Source of the DNA: Novosphingobium sp. 18050
GTDB lineage: Bacteria; Pseudomonadota; Alphaproteobacteria; Sphingomonadales; Sphingomonadaceae
Reading direction: 5' to 3'
NCBI RefSeq assembly: GCF_902706195.1
Contig: NZ_CACSJO010000007.1
Span: 1 to 64,000, forward strand
DNA length: 64,000 nucleotides
Made by a program: the position numbers and the translations under genes. The notes beneath the pieces are model-generated. The model saw nothing but the letters and a program-made list of their open reading frames with translations, searched no databases and had not been told where the DNA came from. Every line of letters starts with the position of its first letter. The first letter of the stretch is position 1. Positions 42,851 through 48,745 of the stretch are shown here, piece by piece.

Positions 42851-43312
42851 ATGACGAGAATCAACGCGCCTAGGCGCCCCGCGATTCATATGATCGATAC
42901 CGAAGCCGATGCGCTCACAGCGCTCGCACTGGAAGCCCAAAGCCGGCTGCCTCAAGTGAGCCGATTGCTTCTCGAGGAGATTGGGCGAGCCTCGACTCAC
43001 TCCGCGGACGACATCGGAAGGGACATCGTCACGATGCACGCCCACGTCGAATTCCTCGACCAGGCCAATGGAACAACGCGCATGGTCGAGCTGGTTTATC
43101 CTCGGGCCGCTGATATTTCGGAAGGGCGTATCTCGATCATGACACCGATTGGGGCCGGCTTGATCGGACTGCGGGTAGGTCAATCGATCGTTTGGCCTGA
43201 TCGAGAAGGCCACGAGCGCAAACTCACAATTCTCGGGGTGAAACAGGTTTCGTCCCTAGTTCCCGATCCTGTGCCCACAGAGGTGGCCTTGCAAAACTGG
43301 ACAGTGAGATAA
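42851..43312 (+). CDS. rnk: Rnk-like GreA/GreB-family protein
   Basis: A 153-residue protein with an N-terminal helical part (ADALTALALEAQSRLPQVSR) and a C-terminal GreA/GreB-type domain (DIVTMHAHVEFLDQANGTTR, VELVYPRAADISEGRISIMT, PIGAGLIGLRVGQSIVWPDR). Rnk binds RNA polymerase and antagonises Gre factors and DksA in E. coli. The order and motifs match Rnk, with a slightly longer N-terminus. Confidence 0.82.
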   Translation: MTRINAPRRPAIHMIDTEADALTALALEAQSRLPQVSRLLLEEIGRASTHSADDIGRDIVTMHAHVEFLDQANGTTRMVELVYPRAADISEGRISIMTPIGAGLIGLRVGQSIVWPDREGHERKLTILGVKQVSSLVPDPVPTEVALQNWTVR

Positions 43313-43363
43313 ATGGATTTTCTGCCTGACGGCGGCCAAGATGGCCGTGTGACAGGAGCAGAA

Positions 43364-43414
43364 ATGAGCAAACGACCCCGCCGGAATCACAGCCCGGCTT
43401 TCAAGGCGAACTAA
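43364..43414 (+). pseudogene. IS3-family transposase OrfA, N-terminal stub
   Basis: A 16-codon frame MSKRPRRNHSPAFKAN ending in TAA. MSKRPRRNHSPAFKAK is the usual start of IS3-family OrfA proteins, so this is the first few codons of a deleted insertion sequence, cut just after the AAG GCG. AGGAGCAGAA precedes it. Confidence 0.65.
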
Positions 43415-43544
43415 CGCAAAAATCACGCGCGAACACTAACAAATCCAGCGCCATCCCTCCAGGTTCCCGCCCTACAAATGCCAAACCGGCATTCCACCTT
43501 GGAAAGTTTGCCGCAGTTTGATCAATGCCGAGGATTGCTCACCC

Positions 43545-44183
43545 ATGTTGTTCGCAAGTGAAATCGAATTGCTTGCAGTCATCTATCTTGTCGCCATCAC
43601 GGCGGAGGCGATGTCTGGTGCGCTAGCAGCGGGTCGGCGCAACATGGATATATTCGGTGTTGCAGTTATCGCCTTTGTCACGGCCCTCGGCGGCGGCACT
43701 ATTCGTGACCTGATCCTGGGCCGTTTCCCAATCGGGTGGACCCAGCACCCTGAATACATCTATCTAGTGATCACCGCAGGTTTGGTGACCGTCGTGGTTG
43801 CACGATACATTTACCATATCAAACGTATATTTCTGGCGCTTGATGCCATGGGGCTGATCGCTTTCTCCTTGATCGGTTGCAACGCTGCACTTGAGATGAA
43901 CTATCCGCTAGCGGTGGTCGTCATTTCAGGCATGATCACCGGCATATTTGGAGGGGTGCTCCGGGACGTGCTGTGCAATCAGGTGCCGGTTGTATTCCGC
44001 CATGAACTTTACGCAAGCGTCTCACTCGTGACTTGTCTGTTCTACTTGGGACTGCGCAGCCTTGGAGTCGACGCGGATTTGAACACCGCCTTCAGCTTTT
44101 TTGTCGGCCTCGCTCTTCGGTTTCTTGCCATTTGGCGTGGTTGGGGCTTACCCATTTTTTCCTATCAGCATCGCTGGGAGTAG
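43545..44183 (+). CDS. TRIC/YadS-type trimeric intracellular cation channel-like protein
   Basis: A 212-residue membrane protein with two repeats of three helices. Each carries a glycine-rich motif: FVTALGGGTIRDLILGRFPI in the first and GMITGIFGGVLRDVLCNQVP in the second. This duplicated G-G-G/x-x-R-D signature is typical of UPF0126/TRIC channels, which pass K+ or other monovalent cations. The ATG at 43545 is preferred over an upstream TTG. Confidence 0.88.
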   Translation: MLFASEIELLAVIYLVAITAEAMSGALAAGRRNMDIFGVAVIAFVTALGGGTIRDLILGRFPIGWTQHPEYIYLVITAGLVTVVVARYIYHIKRIFLALDAMGLIAFSLIGCNAALEMNYPLAVVVISGMITGIFGGVLRDVLCNQVPVVFRHELYASVSLVTCLFYLGLRSLGVDADLNTAFSFFVGLALRFLAIWRGWGLPIFSYQHRWE

Positions 44184-44274
44184 TTCCATGGCACAATAGT
44201 CCGACATGACTTGCCAAGTGTTTGATACCATTGTTTGATGGTGCGATCCTTTTGCAGGAATGGAAGGAGACATT

Positions 44275-44439
44275 ATGGGCCAGGTACGTCACGGTAGCGC
44301 CACGACCACGCACGCTGCTCGAGCAGCAAAACAGCGATCGCAAGCTTCGCTCGCGACGCTGAGCCGAGAGTTGGGGATTAATCTCAAGACGGTGGCAAAG
44401 TGGCGTCTGCCGTCAGGCAGCTATTTTCGTCCCGGGTAA
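44275..44439 (+). pseudogene. IS481-family transposase, N-terminal fragment
   Basis: A 54-codon frame reading MGQVRHGSATTTHAARAAKQ, RSQASLATLSRELGINLKTV and AKWR, then unrelated LPSGSYFRPG and a stop. The first 44 residues match the HTH of IS481-type transposases (M-G-Q-V-x-H-G-S-A-T-T-T). GGAAGGAGACATT precedes the ATG. The DDE catalytic part is lost. Confidence 0.75.
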
Positions 44440-44695
44440 AAAAAGGCCAGTCAGAACGGATGACCGCTTTCAAGGGGCACAACAAAACCCCTCTATGGCG
44501 ACAATGGGCGCATAGCCGACCGGCTGATCTGGGCTACACCACCCAGTGGGGCACGATCTGAGAAAGCTTGCCATGGATCGAAGATAGTACCTTTCCCGCC
44601 TCCAGTAAATGCGTGACGGCTGCTGCCGGTTGCAATCCGAGCACAGGCACCTTCGATGGCTTGACCGCCGCCCCGGCCACCGCTCTCATGTAGCT

Positions 44696-45274
44696 ATGTC
44701 GTGGATTTCATATCAAGAGTGGCAGCGCCAAGACTCGCAGAACAGGCCGGATATTTCGCTGGCCGACGGCTACCTTGCCGGCGCCGCGGTGTCCCTGCAG
44801 GTCAGAGCTGACGAAGTTTGGATCGCTGAGATCCTGGGCCAGGAAGACCATTCCAACCGGAGGGACGATGGTGCCCTCGACGCGCTATCCGGCCCCAGAC
44901 GTGAACTTCTGAGCCGACTGACCGAAACGCGTTCTTCGCTCACCGGGGCGCAAAACACCTACGTGCCAACGCTTGACGTGGCTGAGGACGGCGAGTTCGA
45001 CCTCGCAGGTTGGGCATCGGGCTTCCTCGAGGCAATGGGCCCCGACTTGGATATGTGGTATTACCACCTTGCTGGCAGTCGAGAGTGCGCCCTTCTTGGC
45101 CTTTTGGGAACTCACGCGGTCGGTCCGATGGGTGATGCCGGTAAGGCCCACATCGCAGCGCACGAGAAGCGGCAGGATCTCGAGATGCTTCAGGCTCGAT
45201 CTTGGGAGTTCATCCCCGGCCTGTTGCGGGTGCTCTATGAGCGGAAGGTCGAGTTGGGCGATCTAGGGGCATAA
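44696..45274 (+). CDS. UPF0149/YecA-like protein
   Basis: A 192-residue helical protein: LADGYLAGAAVSLQVRADEV, DVAEDGEFDLAGWASGFLEA and a late conserved segment. This matches the UPF0149 (YgfB/YecA) family, but the C-terminal SEC-C zinc motif is absent. The function is unknown. The ATG at 44696 follows the pattern of family starts; the frame runs 29 codons further upstream without homology. It converges on a membrane-protein gene 9 bp away. Confidence 0.7.
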   Translation: MSWISYQEWQRQDSQNRPDISLADGYLAGAAVSLQVRADEVWIAEILGQEDHSNRRDDGALDALSGPRRELLSRLTETRSSLTGAQNTYVPTLDVAEDGEFDLAGWASGFLEAMGPDLDMWYYHLAGSRECALLGLLGTHAVGPMGDAGKAHIAAHEKRQDLEMLQARSWEFIPGLLRVLYERKVELGDLGA

Positions 45275-45283
45275 CGCCCTCCT

Positions 45284-45772
45284 TCAGCCCAAAGGCGCGT
45301 CGCGTTGCCGCGCAATATCTCCCCAGTCTTGCCACGGCCGATCAACCTGCCCACGTCTCCGCGCGCGAATGCACAGCATGGTAGCTCCGAGCATAAGCAA
45401 TATAATGAGCGCTGTCGGCGCGCCCCTGGCGACCGCGTAAGCCTCGCGCGAAATCGAGATCGAAGCCCATCGTGCGAAGTGAGCACCGAGGCACAGCAGC
45501 TGAAACGATGTTGCCCAAAGCGGCCAGATCCGTCGTGCATGAAGCGCAAGGGCTCCAAAGCCGAGGAACCCGATGAGATCGGCACCGAGCGATGACACGT
45601 CCACTGTCACGAACTTGCTTGGAAACAGCATCTCCACCGTCAGTTGGAACACACCCAGCGCGACGATCGAAGCTACGCCCAGGCGCTCCGGCGCGCCCCC
45701 TTTCCATAAAATGAAGAGGAGCGAGAGCGCCATGAACGTGGCCCACGGAATGGCGACATCGCTCAACGTCAT
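45284..45772 (-). CDS. Inner-membrane protein next to LuxR-type regulator
   Basis: A 162-residue protein with about four hydrophobic helices (IPWATFMALSLLFILWKGGA; LGVASIVALGVFQLTVEMLF; ADLIGFLGFGALALHARRIW; APTALIILLMLGATMLCIRA) and a charged C-terminus. There is no recognised family. It starts 64 bp after the membrane-anchored LuxR-type gene on the same strand, so the two may form an operon and cooperate at the membrane. Confidence 0.65.
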   Translation of the reverse strand: MTLSDVAIPWATFMALSLLFILWKGGAPERLGVASIVALGVFQLTVEMLFPSKFVTVDVSSLGADLIGFLGFGALALHARRIWPLWATSFQLLCLGAHFARWASISISREAYAVARGAPTALIILLMLGATMLCIRARRRGQVDRPWQDWGDIARQRDAPLG

Positions 45773-45836
45773 GACGACACCTGTGGGTGGACGCCTCGAA
45801 CATCGGCGAGGCGATCCGCCAACGGTTTTTGGACAA

Positions 45837-46385
45837 TCAAAGCATCCGGCCCAAGGCGTCGGAGATCGCCAGCATCGCCGCAAACGTGACCGCTACACAC
45901 ATCGCAAGAATAAGCACGAGCCCCAAACGACCCAACTTCCCAAGCTTCACGTCCAGCGCCTGTAATCCAAAGGGCCGCTCGGCCGAGGGAGGAGGGTCCT
46001 GGTCGCGATGGAGCATGTGCACTGTAGGGGCAGCGGTCAGGATCATATCAGCGTCCAAGACAGGATCATCGACCTGTTCCATGTCTTTGGTTGGTCCGTC
46101 GACTGCCTCCGATCCATATGTGGTTTTTCCACATATGGCCTGAAGTTCGGTGTACCGCCTGACGGTGTCCTTGCGGTCGGCAGTCCCCCACCTATCACGC
46201 ACCTTCAATATCCGCTGGTCGATCGTATTGGGATGAATTCCCAGCCTCCGGGCGATCCTCTTTGACGTCAGATGCTCGGTGAGCAGGTCGAAAACTTCGA
46301 CTTGCTTGGGCGTAAGCTGGGCAAGCAGCTCCGCAGCCTGCTCGGGCGTCGTCAACGGAAATTGGTCTACGCTATCTTCCGACAT
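45837..46385 (-). CDS. LuxR-type HTH regulator with C-terminal membrane helix
   Basis: A 182-residue protein. Residues about 20-75 form a GerE-type HTH (LTPKQVEVFDLLTEHLTSKR, IARRLGIHPNTIDQRILKVR). A polar linker follows (about 76-145), and then one clear membrane helix at the end (LGLVLILAMCVAVTFAAMLA). This would be a membrane-tethered DNA-binding protein with a very short periplasmic tail. A 19-bp palindrome occurs both in its promoter (46555-46577) and inside its own linker-coding region (46114-46138). That suggests autoregulation by looping. Confidence 0.8.
   Translation of the reverse strand: MSEDSVDQFPLTTPEQAAELLAQLTPKQVEVFDLLTEHLTSKRIARRLGIHPNTIDQRILKVRDRWGTADRKDTVRRYTELQAICGKTTYGSEAVDGPTKDMEQVDDPVLDADMILTAAPTVHMLHRDQDPPPSAERPFGLQALDVKLGKLGRLGLVLILAMCVAVTFAAMLAISDALGRML
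46114..46138. repeat. Intragenic palindrome, copy 1 of a 19-bp element
   Basis: CCATATGTGG and CCACATATGG are perfect 10-base arms around TTTTT, inside the LuxR-type gene. The core TATGTGGTTTTTCCACATA matches the promoter copy at 18 of 19 bases, spacer included. Confidence 0.85.
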
Positions 46386-46554
46386 TGGTCCTGGCCTCGA
46401 CGTCGCCGAAGCTCCTTGGCACCTAGATCGCGAAAACGGAAGGAAGTGCACCTTTCGATGTGAGAAGTCGGACTGGCGATAGTTGAGACTGGCCATCACC
46501 CTCACAAGGCTAACAAAGCCTTAAGCATAAAGGCCAATTCCCATGTTGCCTCCC

Positions 46555-46577
46555 AGTATGTGGAAGAACCACATACT
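46555..46577. promoter_or_regulatory. Promoter palindrome, copy 2 of the 19-bp element
   Basis: AGTATGTGG and CCACATACT are perfect 9-base arms around AAGAA. The element lies between the LuxR-type gene (start 46385) and the divergent small gene (start 46673). Read on the minus strand its core is TATGTGGTTCTTCCACATA. Symmetry and position fit an operator. Confidence 0.7.
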
Positions 46578-46672
46578 CACCGACCGTAATTGACCACGCT
46601 ATCCCGGACGGGGCAGTTCTAGCCATCCAGCGTCAAACACAGACCCTGGTTGTGAGCGCATGGAGAGCGCAA

Positions 46673-46873
46673 ATGGTCCAATTTCAAGATCTTCAAATCC
46701 TGCTAGATGCCAACAACCATTTCGAATTGACCCAGAGCGTGGAAGGCCTGGCGATCGATGAGCTCGAGCTTGTATGCGACAGGGTGCTTGCCTCGGATCC
46801 GCTTGAACCCCTCGCTTTCAGGCTAGGCCCTATCATCGAACACGCCCGTGAGCTTCAGGCCCCCGACGACTGA
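46673..46873 (+). CDS. Small hypothetical protein (66 aa)
   Basis: An acidic protein: MVQFQDLQILLDANNHFELT, QSVEGLAIDELELVCDRVLA and LEPLAFRLGPIIEHARELQ. No family is recognised. GGAGAGCGCAA precedes the ATG at 46673, supporting this start over the GTG at 46652. It is divergent from the LuxR-type gene across the palindrome and 51 bp before the GntR/FCD-like gene. Confidence 0.55.
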   Translation: MVQFQDLQILLDANNHFELTQSVEGLAIDELELVCDRVLASDPLEPLAFRLGPIIEHARELQAPDD

Positions 46874-46924
46874 TAATTCGAGGACCTCTCTTCCGTATGG
46901 CGCGCCCTGTGATACGCAAAGGGC

Positions 46925-47611
46925 ATGCAGATCGTCGACGACATCCAGACTCTCTACAGCGAAGCGGCCAAGGAGCTTCGCACGAGCGATGATGCGAAGC
47001 TTGAGGCCCTGAGATTGCGGATCGCGCAGGGCGACGTCTTCGGCACCGGCATCACCCCGGCCCTTCTCGCGAGGCTACTGGACGAGACCGCTGAGGAGGC
47101 GGCAGCCCATTTCGCGGCGCTCCGCAGCGCAGGCTTCATTCAAAGCAATCTCACCCAATTTTCCTGGGCCAACCTCGATCCTCACGATAGGGCGCGCACT
47201 CTCGACATCCTCTCGATGATCGAAGCCAATGTTGCTCTCCGGTGCCGCTACCTCGACATGACGCCGGTCTTGCCGGCACTGCAACGCCTCGCCGGCGTCA
47301 TTGAACAACACGCACATAACGACGAACTGCTCGAGGTGTGCTTGGCCGTACAGCGTCTATTCCTGGTGCTGGTCGCCACCGTCAACGCGCCGCCGCTGTT
47401 CCGAGAGTACGCCGCATATGCAAACGCCAGCACGGCCTATGCCTGGTCCATGGCTCAGGACACAGGGGCGGCCATGCATATCAGCGACATGATTGGCGGT
47501 ATGGTTGAGGCTCTTAAGAAAGGCGACGGGGTGTCGGCTGCCCGAGCCGCGACATACCTGCGTTCGATGCCAGCGGGGGCCGAGAAACTAGCTGTCCCGC
47601 TTTGCGGCTAA
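46925..47611 (+). CDS. GntR/FCD-like regulator, copy A
   Basis: A 228-residue protein. The first 80 residues look like a degenerate winged helix (LEALRLRIAQGDVFGTGITP, LLARLLDETAEEAAAHFAAL). The rest is helical in the manner of FCD ligand domains (EANVALRCRYLDMTPVLPAL, QRLAGVIEQHAHNDELLEVC, MAQDTGAAMHISDMIGGMVE). The classical FCD metal histidines are not clearly complete. It is convergent with, and related in layout to, the next gene; their stops overlap by 4 nt. Confidence 0.6.
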   Translation: MQIVDDIQTLYSEAAKELRTSDDAKLEALRLRIAQGDVFGTGITPALLARLLDETAEEAAAHFAALRSAGFIQSNLTQFSWANLDPHDRARTLDILSMIEANVALRCRYLDMTPVLPALQRLAGVIEQHAHNDELLEVCLAVQRLFLVLVATVNAPPLFREYAAYANASTAYAWSMAQDTGAAMHISDMIGGMVEALKKGDGVSAARAATYLRSMPAGAEKLAVPLCG

Positions 47612-48393
47612 ACCGTCAACGGGACCGCGTTCCCAGGGCTTCTGTCTGCAGGCAGGAACAAGGGGTAGACCGGATGCGACATAGCGAGCACCCGTCCACG
47701 AACATCGGCTTCCCGGATTTCGACACGGCCATCGAGCTGCGCGCGATCGAAGCGAAGCGACGGGTTCGAGGAGATGCCGGTCTCCAGGGCGCGGCGAACG
47801 TTCTGGAAGATCATGGCTTGGCTATCTCGAATACCCGGCAGGTCACCCTCCAGCGCCTTGACGTTCTGGGCAGCCACTTTGCGCACCACGTTGCGCAAAG
47901 ACGAGCTCGAGGTGACCAGGAGCCATAGAACCCGGTAGTATGCCTGCGGAATCAGCTTGTGAGCGACCTCAGAAATCGTGCGGCGCTCTCCTGCCTCAAA
48001 CAATGCCGCCAGCCATTCAATCGCCTTGAGGAAGAAAGCCTCATCCTCTGGACCGGTGCTCGCCATGACACCGGCAAGCCGGTGAAGCTTCTTCAGGCGC
48101 GGACCTTGCTCGATAATCACCCGGGCCGCGCAGATCTCGACGAAGACCTCAAGCCTGTCGGTGCATTCCAGCATATTGTCCGAGCACCACACCGCAGGCG
48201 TGTAGCTGCGCTTGTGCTTGTTGAGATAACCGTCGGTCGATAGCGCGTTGAGCACGCCGATCGTAGCAGAATGCGTTAGCCCCGTCGCATCGGTGAACGT
48301 CTTGGTGACGAGCCGCTCGTCGGCCGAGAACTCATGAGCGAGAAGCCGCCGGCGAAGATCGAGGTAAAAACTGAGCTGTGCGATCTGCGGCAT
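47608..48393 (-). CDS. GntR/FCD-like regulator, copy B
   Basis: A 261-residue protein with a winged-helix-like start (FYLDLRRRLLAHEFSADERL, VTKTFTDATGLTHSATIGVL, NALSTDGYL) and a helical domain resembling copy A (CAARVIIEQGPRLKKLHRLA, GVMASTGPEDEAFFLKAIEW). The ATG at 48393 follows GAGGCTCGG. It is divergent from a small membrane-protein gene and lies next to the 3' end of the conjugation operon. A role in controlling transfer is inference from position. Confidence 0.6.
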   Translation of the reverse strand: MPQIAQLSFYLDLRRRLLAHEFSADERLVTKTFTDATGLTHSATIGVLNALSTDGYLNKHKRSYTPAVWCSDNMLECTDRLEVFVEICAARVIIEQGPRLKKLHRLAGVMASTGPEDEAFFLKAIEWLAALFEAGERRTISEVAHKLIPQAYYRVLWLLVTSSSSLRNVVRKVAAQNVKALEGDLPGIRDSQAMIFQNVRRALETGISSNPSLRFDRAQLDGRVEIREADVRGRVLAMSHPVYPLFLPADRSPGNAVPLTV

Positions 48394-48536
48394 CCGAGCC
48401 TCTATGACTGATGACAATGCGTAGTCACCGACCGCTTCTAGCCGCAAGCATCCTTAACAAACCTTTCCCCAAACATCATGGCTCGCGCTGGATTTTGAGC
48501 GCAAGCCATGATATTTTTGAGGAAAGGAGCTTTGCC

Positions 48537-48734
48537 ATGTTGCCTTATGACGGAAGCCCCGGCGGTAATGCGCTTGGCATGCAATTCGATGAAGACCGGC
48601 GTCGACACTACGAGGAAGCAAATGATGCACTCCTTGAGCAGACCGACGTTCACCCCACGCCACTTAACTTGCTCGTGTTCCTCTTTGGAGCCGGCGTTTT
48701 TCTCTTTGTGATGCTATACGGGACCGTGGGTTAA
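48537..48734 (+). CDS. Small membrane protein (65 aa)
   Basis: A soluble, charged N-terminus (LPYDGSPGGNALGMQFDEDR, RRHYEEANDALLEQTD) is followed by one C-terminal membrane helix (LNLLVFLFGAGVFLFVMLYG). GGAAAGGAGCTTTGCC gives a strong ribosome-binding site for the ATG at 48537. There is no recognised family. Its stop lies in the hairpin shared with the convergent traG gene. Confidence 0.7.
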   Translation: MLPYDGSPGGNALGMQFDEDRRRHYEEANDALLEQTDVHPTPLNLLVFLFGAGVFLFVMLYGTVG

Positions 48735-48745
48735 CGCCCACGGTC
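48722..48745 (+). terminator. Hairpin terminator shared by convergent genes
   Basis: GACCGTGGG (48722-48730) and CCCACGGTC (48737-48745) form a perfect 9-bp stem around TTAACG, followed by TTTAT on the plus strand. It overlaps the stop codons of the small membrane-protein gene and of traG, and can end transcription from both sides. Confidence 0.65.

Noticed and set aside
45052..45070. Third possible copy of the TATGTGG-N5-CCACATA element
   Set aside because: Only GTGG-N5-CCAC is symmetrical here and it encodes conserved W-Y-Y-H codons in the UPF0149 gene; probably chance.
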